Below, one piece after another: positions 53,903 through 64,000 of a DNA stretch of 64,000 nt. The stretch is from Siphonodentalium dalli (Eukaryota; Mollusca; Scaphopoda; Gadilida; Siphonodentaliidae), in contig CP136069.1 in assembly GCA_032622095.1 (NCBI GenBank), positions 166,214,394 to 166,278,393 on the forward strand, in the 5' to 3' direction. Both the position numbers and the translations under genes were made by a program. Under the pieces are notes generated by a model. That model made no database searches. It saw only the letters and a list, made by a program, of their open reading frames with translations, and was not told where the DNA came from. Within the stretch, counting starts at the first letter, position 1. Each line of letters opens with the position of its first letter.

Positions 53903-54587
53903 AAATCGATGGACTCGAAAACGACTAAGCCAATTTCGATGAAATTTGGTATTTTACGGTATTTTCGGCCGGAGACGAACATAGGCATATTTATTTGTCC
54001 GTGCGAGGTCAACTTTTCACGTGCGGAGGTCAAATCTATTTTTACGCCGTTTTTGCGCTAATATATTTCAGTTCGGTGCTCACAAATCGATTCAATATAG
54101 CGCGAATAATAAATTGCCAGTCATATAATTTGCACGGTTAGAATCTGTGTGGCTTCATCTTTCCAACGATATATAATATGTATGTATCCGTTTTAGTTAT
54201 CTGCCTCAATTATTAGGTACAAGTGGTACGATGCTTTTATCGGGATAAAATCAATGCGTAATTTCTATGACGTCGTCAGAGGTCATAAAGTTAGATTACG
54301 TTAACTCTCACCCTGCCGATGCATTTGACTGTGTCGCGTTAACTCATCACCGGCCGAGGTATCCGCAAATGACATTGGGCTATATATCTCGGAAACGGGT
54401 GTAGCTATCGACTTGAAATTTGGTATGTGAATGTATCTTGCCCCGGATACGAATTTTATCGGGTCGCCGAGCACGTGCGACGCCAGCTTCGCGCATGCGC
54501 AGACCAGATCTAGGAAACGGGTGGAGCAATCGACTTGAAATTTGGTTTTTTAATAGCCCGGACGAAGTCGGGTCACCTTCTAGTAAC
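53817..54587 (-). mobile_element. inverted copy of element L
   Basis: Reads in reverse as the copies at 42415-43904, from CTATTATATATTTTGAAAGA through a TG microsatellite (about 53857-53899) to 'GAAGTCGGGTCACCTTCTAG'. It confirms that the unit is a single ~770-bp element and that the 42-44 kb locus is a tandem pair. Confidence 0.88.
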
Positions 54588-54831
54588 ATATATTAGCCTT
54601 ATGTGTTCTCTAGTATTCTGTTTATGTGTGATAGAATTTTTACAGTGGATGTCCACTATATTCTACACAGAGAGTCTCTAATAATGTTCATCTGATTTCA
54701 TTTCTACAAGAGAAAACACGTGACAAAACTTTTTAAACAGCTGGTTACCTCAGGCTTTAAAATATGTTGGTAATAACATTTGAAAGAGATATTAAATGTT
54801 GCAGAACTCCAGTTACAACAACATACATTTA

Positions 54832-54940
54832 TAGTAATGCTCTAAATAATCGACTCCTTAACCACAGCATAATTATGGGTAATTTTTCAGGTTTTAGTCA
54901 GAAATATGTCTTGTTGCCATTTATCGGAAAGCTCTCGCCG
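54832..54940 (+). mobile_element. half copy of palindromic MITE B
   Basis: The left arm only, starting TATAGTAATGCTCTAAATAA and ending GGAAAGCTCTCGCCGAGG, at the same central position as the half copy at 12944. Confidence 0.78.
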
Positions 54941-55059
54941 AGGGGTAGTGTGACTAAATATGCCCAAAAATCTTCATAGATAAACCATGGAAATGAAAAG
55001 TGACCATCTGGGTTCCAATTCAAGTTGATAGCGGATTAGCTCGCCTGAGTGTATGTCAC

Positions 55060-56170
55060 AACAGCTGCTTCTCTATTAAAGTAAATGAAAGTGTCAACGA
55101 CACTGTAGCATAACTTGGATGGGAGATAATTTCATGTGTTTCAGTCAATAGAGCGATTAGGAATGCAGAAAGTTTAAATGTCTAAGTAATACCAGATGTC
55201 AACATGAAGAGATAAAATAATGGCTGCTGGTGGCCATGTCTTTCAACGAAATTCGGAAACATTTCATAGCTCCCATCTAGAGGTCACCCAAAAGATGTAT
55301 ATGAAGTTTGGTGACAATCGGATGGGGGATGTGGTCTGTAGAGTGTGCCAAATGATTTAGTCATACAAAAAGTAAAATCCAAGATGGCTGCCAGCGGCCA
55401 TGTTTTTGATCGAAAAAATTTCAAATTTGATAGCTCCCATCTAGAGGTGACCCTAAATATGCCTGTAAATTTTCAAAACAATTCTCCAATAAATGAGGGC
55501 TACAAGGTGTGTCGATGGATTCAAATTTGAAATCCAAGATGGCTGCTGGCGACCATGTTTTTTAACAAATTTCGGTCAAAATAGAAGGCTCCCATCTGGA
55601 GGTCACCCCAAAGATCCATATGAAGTTTGGTGATGATCGGATGTGGGAGGTTGTCTGTACAAAGGATTTAGTCATACAAAGAGCAAAATCAAAGATTGCC
55701 ACTGGTGCCTGGCGGCCATGTTTTTCAATGAAATTTGTTTATGGCTCCTATCTATCAAAGATCCATATGAAGTTTGGTGATGATCGGATGAGGGATCTGT
55801 TCTGTAGGGTCTGGCAAAGGATTTATTCATGCAAAGAGTAAAATCCAAGATGGCTGCCAGTGGCCATGTTTTTAATTGAAAATTGTTAAAATTTTATAGC
55901 TCTTATCTAGAGGTGATCCAAAACATGTCTGTAAATTTTCAAAACAATACTCTGATAAATGTGGGCTGCAGATTGCGGTGTTGATTCAAATTTGAAATCC
56001 AAGATGGCTGCTGGTGGCCATATTTAAAAAAAAATTATGGCTTCTATCTAGAGGTCACCCCGAAGATCCAAATGAAATTTGGTTATGATCGAATGAGAAA
56101 TGTGGTCTGTAGGGTGCAGCAAAGGAGATTGTTGACTGACGCACGCACATACAGCTGGGCGGATGCCAAC
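55060..56170 (+). repeat. divergent tandem block of family F
   Basis: The head (AAGTGTCAACGACACTGTAGC, 55090) is followed by five or six units of about 160-210 bp with 'AAATCCAAGATGGCTGC', 'GGCCATGTTTTT', 'TCCCATCTAGAGGTCACCC' and 'ATGAAGTTTGGTGATGATCG'. The block ends near 'TTGACTGACGCACGCACATA'. It is parallel in structure to 22670-23600 but more degraded than the satellite at 5160-7600. Confidence 0.85.
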
Positions 56171-56708
56171 TCATGCAATAGCTCAAACTTACCTTCGACT
56201 ATAAGTTCTTCATTAATGGAGGAAAGATATATATCGATTTATATATATATATATAGGAATAACGCATGAGTGAGTAACAAATTTCCTTTATAATCATAAT
56301 CCTTTGGATATAACAATATTGGAATTATGCAGAATCATGGGACATGCTAATAATCATGCACAAATAGAATAGTAACACAATTCATCAACTAACTTATTTG
56401 GGGCAATTCTGTAATCAGTTATTAAGGATTAGATGCATGTTTGGCTAATATTTGCAATGTTTCCTGATAAATCAAAAGGTAATTTCTCAAACCTATCTGA
56501 AAAACCTCATGGACCTTGGTTACTTGTGACAAAGGTCAAAACAGTTTTTTGAGTGAATACTTCCAGGGAAAGTGTCTTGCAATTCTTGCCTGGATTCATG
56601 GAGACATGCATCTAGACCTTAATGGGTTGATCATCCATAAACTTATCACTAAATGCTACAAAAAGTGAACAATGTCAGCTTTAATACTTAAATGCTCAAA
56701 TCACAGCT

Positions 56709-56900
56709 CAGGGACGTGATGGCAGTGTGCACTCTCCATTCAGGGACGTGATGGCAGTGTACACCCTCCATTCAGGGACATGATGGCAGTGTACACCCTC
56801 CATTCAGGGATGTGATGGCAGTGTACACTCTCCTTTCAGGGACATGATGGCAGTGTACACCCTCCATTCAGGGACGTGATGGCAGTGTACACCCTCCATT
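56709..56900 (+). repeat. 32-bp minisatellite, six units
   Basis: CAGGGACGTGATGGCAGTGT plus ACACCCTCCATT repeats six times (192 bp) with one to four substitutions per unit. The flanks 56200-56700 and 56901-56990 hold no recognisable gene. Confidence 0.96.
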
Positions 56901-56989
56901 CTAGTGTCAGAACTATAAAAATTCTATACATGTAAATTACAAGACGTAACAAGAGAATCGCTAGGGCAAAATACGCCCATGGTAATTTC

Positions 56990-57517
56990 AACAAATTGCT
57001 AATGGTGAACATCACCAATTTCAACAGGGGAAATTCAATCTGATCCTACATGTAGGTCTCCCATAACAGTTGAGGCCTGAAGCTGCTTTCACAGACCTAC
57101 AGCTGACACATGCGGCTATCAGGTTAGGTGCAATGTTTCAAACCATACATTTATCACTGGCGCTTTCACAGGGTTGCGGCTGACGCAGTTAAATGCATCC
57201 GATTTCAAAAAGTTTTGAAATTGTATGTGTTTAACTACATCAGCCACAACCCTGTGAAAGCCCAGTGATATATATGCATGGTTTGAAACATTACGCCTAA
57301 CCTGATAGCCACATGAGTTGGCCGCATGCGTCAGCCGCAGGTCTGTGAAAGCAGTTAGATGCATGCACAGGCCGCAGGTCTGTTAAAGCAGCTTAAGTAG
57401 AATGAGGTTCACAGAGGGTGAATTTGGTGAGGCCAGCCCACTGTGTGAGATAGCATCACTAAATTCAGCCTCTGTGGACCTCATTCTGCAAATGACACAG
57501 ACACTATTTGCAGGCTT
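56990..57517. mobile_element. family A MITE with nested foldback insertion
   Basis: Family A sequence ('GTGAACATCACCAATTTCAA', 'CCCATAACAGTTGAGGCCT') is interrupted at about 57078 by a ~310-bp foldback. That foldback has arms with AGCTGCTTTCACAGACCT, 'GTGTTTAACTACATCAGCC' and their inverses, and ends at about 57390. Family A resumes at 'AGTAGAATGAGG', continues through the palindrome and ends CACTATTTGCAGGCTTG-like at 57517. Confidence 0.78.
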
Positions 57518-57711
57518 GGCCACCTCCCTGAGTCCTGAGTTTACTACAAGCGAAACATGGACTGACCCCAAACCGAACAACAAGATCATGAAATGGAGAA
57601 AATATCAATAAACAACAACATATTAAAGATGCATATTCCGATTTGACACCAAACTTATCAAATTTTCCAATTTACTTGGGGGGAAAAAACAAACATGGAA
57701 ATAACTGCATC

Positions 57712-57862
57712 CAAGCCTTGAAATAGGGTGTCTGTCATTTGCAGAATGAGGTCCCCAGAGGGTGAATTTAGTGATGCTACCCCGCATAGCGGGCTAGCAT
57801 CACTAAATTCACCCTCTGGGGACCTCATTCTGCAAATGACAGACACCCTATTTCAAGGCTTG
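57712..57862. mobile_element. minimal, almost perfect palindromic family A MITE with 8-bp duplication
   Basis: CAAGCCTTGAAATAGGGTGT … is mirrored exactly to … ACACCCTATTTCAAGGCTTG over 151 bp. ACTGCATC flanks it on both sides (57704-57711 and 57863-57870). It is the simplest member of the family and fixes the ends and the 8-bp duplication for the larger copies. Confidence 0.95.
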
Positions 57863-58002
57863 ACTGCATCACAAAGACACCACAAGCACATCCAAAATAA
57901 TATGCATAAAGCATAAAAACATTTATAAACGCTTTTCAATATTCTTTGTTATTGGCACCAAAAACGTAGTCATTAACATCTGACCATCAAAACATCCCAT
58001 TA

Positions 58003-58438
58003 AAGCCTGCAAATAGTATGTCTGTCATTTGCAGAATGAGGTCCCTAGAGTGGGCTAACATCACCAAATTCACCCTCTGGACCTCATTCTGCTTAGGCCT
58101 CATTTTCTTTGAATTATCTATAGTCTCAAATTAACATTGTTTTAGTTACTTTTTCCCTTTTTGGAAGTTTCTATAGTCTCAAATTAACATTGTTTTCAGT
58201 TACTTTTTCCCTTCTGGGAAGTTTCTATTCCCCTAATTTACAGAAGATAAAATGCATAATCAAGGTGACTAATGGGTGAACATCACCAGCTTCAATCTGA
58301 TCCCAGTTATCCCATAGCAGTTGAGGCCTAAGCAGAATGAGGTTTCCAGAGGATAAAATTTGGTGATGCTAGCCCATCACTAAATGCACCCTCTGGGGAC
58401 CTCATTCTGCAAATGACAAACATACTATTTGCAGGCTT
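58003..58438. mobile_element. full-length family A MITE
   Basis: The copy is bounded by AAGCCTGCAAATAGTATGTC and 'CATACTATTTGCAGGCTT'. Both palindromic modules have deletions. The middle segment contains a ~55-bp local duplication ('TCTATAGTCTCAAATTAACA' occurs twice). Confidence 0.8.
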
Positions 58439-58613
58439 ATTTTCATTACCTTCTGCTGCAGAAGAGGTATTTAGTTTTGTGGTGCCAAATCGGATAACAC
58501 ATCCTTAAACTTATCCCTAGAAAAATACAATTTTATAAGCAGCCTTTTAACAATCACAGTATAACGGAACAATGTCCTCAGAACAGAAAATACAATATTC
58601 AGGTAGATTGCTC

Positions 58614-58955
58614 TTAACCCTTTGGCGAGTAGAATGATATATATGTCGTCTATCGGTTGAGGAGTAGAACGACATATATGTTGTTTCAGGAAGTGTTATT
58701 TTATGTAGACATAACTTCAATAAATCATATGATTTATAAATGATTTGTATAGGACTTATTTTGATTAATATAATGTCCCGAATGTTTAAGTGCAATCGAT
58801 TATGATAACACACATTAACAAAAATGCACATAAATCAAAATGAACTATTGGACACTTTTGACCCGAAATTGTTAATAATTATTGCTATGATGTTGACGTT
58901 AAATTTACTCATGACGTCATGTATATGACGTTACAGATACTCTCCAAAGGGTTAA
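58614..58955. mobile_element. piggyBac-like element with unrelated interior, TTAA-flanked
   Basis: TTAACCCTTTGGCGAGTAGA at the left and CTCTCCAAAGGGTTAA at the right are inverted at the extreme ends, with TTAA at 58614-58617 and 58952-58955. The interior is A/T-rich and unlike families at 8624 or 24331. It shares only the terminal CCCTTTG motif. Confidence 0.65.
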
Positions 58956-59014
58956 TAAATGCAGACTACCAAATAAAACATCTAATTGTAACACAGAATG
59001 CAAATGGTCATGTT

Positions 59015-59489
59015 CAGGCCTGAGAATGAGGTGCCTGTCATTTGCAGAATGAGGTCCCCAGAGGGTGAATTCAGTGATGCTATCCCACATAGCGGGTTAC
59101 ATGTAGCTTCAATAAATTCACCCTCTGTGGACCTCATTCTGCTTAGGCCTCATCATCTTCTCAGGAAAGTTTCTTTATTATAAAATTTCTATAGAAACTT
59201 CTTCACATAAATTTGATTTCTTTTTTAGTTTAGTTTCTCTATATCCCCAAATTGGCAGACACATTGCATAATCAAGGTTCCCCATGGGTGTACATCACAA
59301 TATTCACCATTTGAGAACTTCAATCTGAGTCTATGTCTCCCATAGCGGATGAGGCAATGTAAAATGAGGTCCCCAGAGGGTGAATTTGGTGATGCTAGCC
59401 TGCTATGCAGGATAGCAATCATAGCATCACTAAATTCACCCTCTGGGGACCTCATTCTGCAAATGACAGACATACTAAACTCATGCTTG
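59015..59489. mobile_element. full-length family A MITE, longer middle subtype
   Basis: The ends are CAGGCCTGAGAATGAGGTGC and 'CATACTAAACTCATGCTTG'. The middle segment is the 'TTGGCAGACACATTGCATAA' subtype also seen at 2409. Two palindromic modules are at 59042-59140 and 59362-59462. The flanks are only partly duplicated. Confidence 0.8.
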
Positions 59490-59686
59490 GTCACATGAAA
59501 CATCAAGGATTTAACCATTTTATTATTGAATGGATTCTCCCTGTACATTGAAATCAGTTGGAATGGTCCATTTTTCATTTATAGGGATGTTCAGATCATA
59601 TAAGCAGATGACATGTGGAGAAGCATTCATTCATAGGGAAATAAGTTCAACCAACAAGTTGAAGTAAGGCTGTGTGTTGAACTTAA

Positions 59687-60300
59687 CCCTTACATGACGG
59701 GAGCTGCGCTGGTGCAGCATTAAATATCCTGTGCCAGTGCATTCTCATATATTGTACTGCTGCAAAATAAAATAATAATTTGAGCTTACAAAGAATATCT
59801 GATATACCCCTAATTTAAATGCCAAAATGTGGTCAAATTCTACTCATGTGAAAATAATTGAACAAAACCCATATTCGAACTTGGCCTGTAGTTTTAGCTG
59901 GGAAACAAACATATAATAGCTTTGGTTCAAATCAAATAATCTAAACAGGAGTTATTGGTCGGAAACTGAAATGTTATAAAAAAGGGCAATAACTCATTCA
60001 AAAATAATTGGACGGAACCCATATTCGAACGTGGTCTCTATTTTTAGCTGGGAGATAACCATACAAACTGAGGTTCAGATTAGATAATCCAAACTGAGGT
60101 TATCGGTCAGAAACCAAAAATGTTAAGAGATGGTCAAATTCTAAGTCGAAAAAGGGCCGTAACTCGTGTAAAAATAAATGGACGGAACCCAGAACTTGGC
60201 CTGTATTTTTACCTGGGAAATAAACATACCAACTTTGGTTCAGATAAAATAATCCAAAACTGGAGTTATCGATCGGAAACCAAAAATGTTAATGGACAGA
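59687..60300 (+). repeat. family C fragment and SINE-like GGACGG module series
   Basis: A piggyBac-like MITE head (TTAACCCTTACATGACGG, 59684-59750) is truncated at 'GCATTCTCATATATTG'. It is followed by at least three 'GAACCCATATTCGAAC' … 'CCAAACTGGAGTTATCGGTC' modules to 60300. The last runs directly into a family A palindrome half. Confidence 0.65.
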
Positions 60301-61490
60301 TGAGGCCTAAGCAGAATGAGGTCCCCAGAGGGTGAATTTGGTGATGCTAGCCCACAATAAATTCAACCTCTGAGGACCTCATTCTGCAAATGACAGACAC
60401 TATTTTCAGGTTTGAAGAAGGCCTTTGGCCACCGACAGCGTGAACCGTGTTGTGAAAATCAATGGCATGTCAGCTGGGCATATTGGAAAATCTTTGCATG
60501 CCATGTGCAAACATAATGATTTGACATCATTTATCAATCACTTATATCATTCAGGCCATTCATTACTTATTGAATTTTCGTCAAGGATATAAAACACAAA
60601 CTAGAGAATCTGTTGCAAACAATGAGTCTCATATTATATACTGTGCAAACAACAGGACTATCTCAAATAACATTGATATTGAGTCTGAATTTAATGTGCC
60701 TGACATTTGCAGAATGAGGTCCCCAGAGGGTGAATTTATTGATGTTATTCCAAACAGCAACACCAAATTAACCCTCTGGGGACCTCATTCTGCTTAGGCC
60801 TCATCTTCTGGGAAGTATCTATAGTCTCAAATTAACATTGTTTTTAGTTACTTTTTCCTTTCTGTTAAGTTTCTATATCCCCTAATATGCTGAAGATAAA
60901 ATGCATAATCGAGGTGACTAATGGCTGAACATCACCAACTTCAACTGAGGAACTTTAATCCTAGCTCTCCCATAGCAGTTGAGGCCTAAGCAAAATGAGG
61001 TTCCGAGAGGGTGAATTTTGTAACTCTAGACCACTGTCAGGCACTGTTTAAATTACAGAAGGTGAATTTAGTGATGCAATCCCACACAGTGGGGTAGCAT
61101 CACCAAATTCACCTTCTGGACCTCATTCTGAATGGCCTCATCTGCTATGGGAGACATCAGAGACTCAAATTGAAGTTCCCGAATGGTGAATATTGTGATG
61201 TACACCAATTGGGAACCTCGATTATGCAATGTGTCATCTGCCAATTTGGGGATATAGGGAAACTAAACTAAACTAGAAATAGAATCTATGTGAAAAAGTT
61301 TCTATAGAAAGAAATTCTATGATAAAGAAACTCTCCAGATAAGATGAGGCCTAAGCAGAATGAGGACCCCAGAGGGTGAATTTAGTGATGCTAGCCTGCT
61401 ATATGGGATAGCAACACTAAATTCACCCTCTGTGGACCTCATTCTGCAAATGACAGGCACCTTATTCTCTGACCGGTTTGTCACACCCTT
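60300..61490. mobile_element. cluster of three family A copies
   Basis: 60300-60405 is a partial copy. 60690-61030 is a copy with one palindrome and the 'AATCGAGGTGACTAATGGC' middle. 61030-61490 is a copy in opposite middle orientation ('GGAACCTCGATTATGCAATG') with two palindromes (61060-61130 and 61355-61448). The arrangement suggests repeated insertion near or into each other. Confidence 0.75.
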
Positions 61491-61499
61491 TACTGGCTT

Positions 61500-61740
61500 G
61501 AAATTGTGGGAATTTAAAGGCCTGCTGTAGAGACAATCACACTGTGGTGACCATTTAACCAACATGTCACTGTGGTGACTGATTATCAATGCAGAGACAA
61601 CAAAACTGTAGTGATCAATGATCAACGTCAGACACAATCACATCGTAAAGATCAATTATTAACATAGAGACAATGAAACTGTAGCGAGCAGTCTTCAACA
61701 CCCGAGATGAAACCACTGTAGTGACAACGATCAACTGAAA
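61500..61740 (+). repeat. degenerate ~60-bp tandem repeat
   Basis: 'ACTGTGGTGACCATTTAACC', 'ACTGTAGTGATCAATGATCA', 'ACTGTAGCGAGCAGTCTTCA' and 'ACTGTAGTGACAACGATCAA' recur at roughly 30-65-bp spacing with 'GAGACAATGAA' between. It is an old, diverged array. Confidence 0.6.
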
Positions 61741-61747
61741 ACATATT

Positions 61748-61964
61748 TACAGTAATGCTCTAAGTAATCGACTTCTTAACGACAGCAGGATTATGGGTAA
61801 CTTTTCAGGATTTAGTTGGAAATATGGCTTGTTGCCATTCATCGGAAAGCTCTCGGGGAGAGCTTTCCGATGAATGGCAACAAGCCATATTTCCGACTAA
61901 ATCCTGAAAAGTTACCCATAATTATGCTGTGGTTAAGAAGTCGATTACTTAGAGCATTACTGTA
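61748..61964. mobile_element. palindromic MITE B, intact
   Basis: The two arms from TACAGTAATGCTCTAAGTAA to 'TTACTTAGAGCATTACTGTA' meet at CTCTCGGGGAGAGC. Only a few mismatches separate the arms. Confidence 0.9.
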
Positions 61965-62512
61965 TATTCAAATGTATTTACAAAGAGACTAAGTCTCGAA
62001 ATAACAGAAGCAGCTTCCATTTGTTGGAGTTGAGATTAGGGCCCTGCAAATATTCAATATCGATATCACTGGTGTGATTCAGTGTCGACGCCAAATTGTG
62101 TCCAAATTCGAATATTTTCAATATAAAATTTTCCCCATCACTGACATATTTTTGCCAAATTTGCACATGGTGATGATGAACTGGAAGTTATGCATCTGCG
62201 CTAGTTGTCACAACAGGCGTATTGTGTTAAATTATCAGAGGCTGCTAAATCATAAATGGGTTTCATTATTTATGTATGCATTTAGGCAGCCCTAATCGCA
62301 ATCATCTGATGAAAGTCATGGAATCGAATTAGGGCAAATAATCTCAGCTCAAATGGAATCTTAAAATATTGCCAAACCATATTTTTAATTGGATAGGACT
62401 TACAAAACAAACAACAAAATATTACAACAATATCAAACAAAAAGTAAAACATACTATATCCCACAGAATCCAAATGAAAGGAAGAAATTATCACATACAT
62501 ATAATTAAGTCT

Positions 62513-62885
62513 GCAAATAGGGTGTCTATCAATTGCAGAATAAGGTCCCCAGAGGGTGAATTTAGTGATGGGCTAGCTCACCTTCTGGGAAGTATCTACA
62601 GTCTCATATTAACATTGTTTTTAGTTACTTTTTCCCTTCTAGGAAGGTTCTATATCCCCTAATTTGCAGAAGATAAAATTCATAATCGAGGTGACTAATG
62701 GGTGAACATCACCAACGTCAACTGAGGAAATTCAATCTGATCCAAGTTCTCCCATAGCAGTTGAGGCCTAAGCAGAATGAGGTTTCTAGAGGGTGAATTT
62801 GGTGATGCTAGCCCACCATGCAGGTTAGCATCACTAAATTCACCCTCTGGGGACCTCATTCTGCAAATGACAGACACACTTTGCA
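62513..62885. mobile_element. family A MITE with deletion in the first palindrome
   Basis: Starts 'AGTCTGCAAATAGGGTGTC' and ends 'GACAGACACACTTTGCA'. The first module has lost its right arm (62540-62590). The second (62775-62866) is complete. Confidence 0.75.
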
Positions 62886-63143
62886 TATAATAAAGAATTA
62901 TAATTCACAAGCTCTCTAATTAAAGACGGTCTATCTCTTTCTAACAAGTTTTATATAGTTCCCTGAAACGTTTCTATCAACTTTCGGAGCAGTTTTACAG
63001 GCTATTTTTAGAATGGACACTTCAGGCACTTTTGGGTATAACACGAGCGAGAACTCTTATTTTTAGACATCTCCATCAAAGCAAAATGCCAGTTTGATAT
63101 TTTTCAGGAATACACCACTTTGCTATATGCTTTTATAGATATA

Positions 63144-63361
63144 TACAGTAATGCTCTAAATAATCGACTCCTTAACCACAGCAGAATTATGGGTAACTTT
63201 TCTTGATTTAGTCGGAAATATGGCTTGTTGCCATTCATCGGAAAGCTCTCGGTGAGAGCTTTCCGAATGAATGGCAATAAGCCATATTTCCGACTAAATC
63301 CTGAAAAGTTACCCATAATTCTGCGGTGGTTAAGGAGACGATTATTTAGAGCATTACTGTA
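63144..63361. mobile_element. palindromic MITE B, intact
   Basis: The arms from TACAGTAATGCTCTAAATAA to 'TTATTTAGAGCATTACTGTA' meet at CTCTCGGTGAGAGC, with one extra base in the right arm. The remaining 63362-63960 is A/T-rich with no gene seen. Confidence 0.9.
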
Positions 63362-63965
63362 ATAGAGCCAAACTTTGGTTTTGTCTTTGTTTTAGTTCAT
63401 AGAAAATGGTAATTTTAATCTTGAAATCGGTTTTTTATATAAACTATGTTGTTGTTGTAATAGTGACCTGTAAAATCATTGAATCAAATCAGAACAAAAC
63501 AAATTAATCCAAAACAGAACCTAAATTTGTGCCAAACTGTATCTTTAATAGACCGGGACTTATTTAAAAAAAACAACAATAAAAACAACAAATAAATCAA
63601 GAAAATTGCAAGAGAAAACATTAATAGAAACAAATGAAATTAAATCCTCCCACAGCAAGATAACAAATTAACATTTACAAGTGTTTATAAAACATTCTTA
63701 TAAATATATCCGTCAGAATATTGCTAGATTCTCATATCACCCAGCGACTAATTATGAAACGAATATCCTCAGGTTTTAACTTCGATACATTGAAAGTAAT
63801 ATTTTAACTCAAAGTTTATAAATACAATTGAAAAATAACAAATAACTTGTGTTTCCTTTATAAAGTTCATGGCCGGTAACTGACATCAAATTTGCTAAAA
63901 AATGGTGGCAAGATATCACGCCTGGCAATTTAATTTCTCTGTATTGTCCATAGATATCAGCAAGT

Positions 63966-64000
63966 TGCAGTAATGCCCAAAGTATATGACCCTTTAACCA
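63966..64000 (+). mobile_element. start of another MITE B copy, cut by the window edge
   Basis: TGCAGTAATGCCCAAAGTAT followed by 'ATGACCCTTTAACCA' matches the first 35 bp of family B with several changes. It continues beyond the window. Confidence 0.65.

Noticed and set aside
57728-57916. Recurrent peptide MRSPEGEFSDA…SGLASLNSPSGDLIL in many frames on both strands
   Set aside because: It is the translation of the family A palindrome, which reads almost the same on both strands. It is not a protein family.

Overview
This is eukaryotic (animal) DNA: spliced gene structure, AT-rich introns, and very dense DNA transposons, foldback elements, satellites and tRNA-derived SINE-like units. The dispersed modules of the 'GGGCCATAACTCT … GAACTTGACCTGT … GGACGGACGGACGG' kind are, from memory, typical of molluscs and other lophotrochozoans. 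A marine mollusc is my best guess; that is inference, not proof.

The one gene I can reconstruct completely is uroporphyrinogen decarboxylase (UROD, fifth enzyme of haem synthesis). It lies on the minus strand in ten coding exons from 36236 (ATG) down to 13910 (stop). Every junction has GT/AG borders and keeps the reading frame. The 370-residue product matches animal UROD in order and length. Its nine introns (0.7-5.3 kb) hold most of the repeats between 14 and 36 kb. At the left edge, 463-816 (+) is the last coding exon of an unrecognised gene whose body lies outside the window, with poly(A) signals at 1011 and 1063. A possible alternative terminal exon lies at 1300-1443.

Layout. 0-4 kb: 3' end of the left gene, then hAT-type MITEs. 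4.2-8.1 kb: a TIR element with 5-bp target duplications, split by a block that carries a ~163-bp satellite. 8.6-13.9 kb: piggyBac-like (TTAA), palindromic and hAT-type MITEs. 13.9-36.2 kb: UROD, with three hAT elements bounded by 8-bp duplications in its introns and an 880-bp tandem duplication. 37-54 kb: a 2.7-kb segmental duplication (37.9-40.6 kb and 44.9-53.2 kb). The second copy is broken by a ~4.85-kb insertion bounded by inverted repeats and by a smaller repeat. The same region has a nested tandem pair of ~735-bp elements whose inverted relative lies at 53.8-54.6 kb. 55-64 kb: dispersed repeats, a 32-bp minisatellite and more of the same MITE families.

Comparing filled and empty copies of the same sequence inside the window fixes the exact ends of several insertions. 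No transposase, reverse transcriptase or other full mobile-element enzyme is readable, so nearly all elements here are non-autonomous. The least familiar objects are the CACGGTG-ended element with 5-bp duplications and the 4.85-kb insertion, which carries a candidate promoter and first exon.
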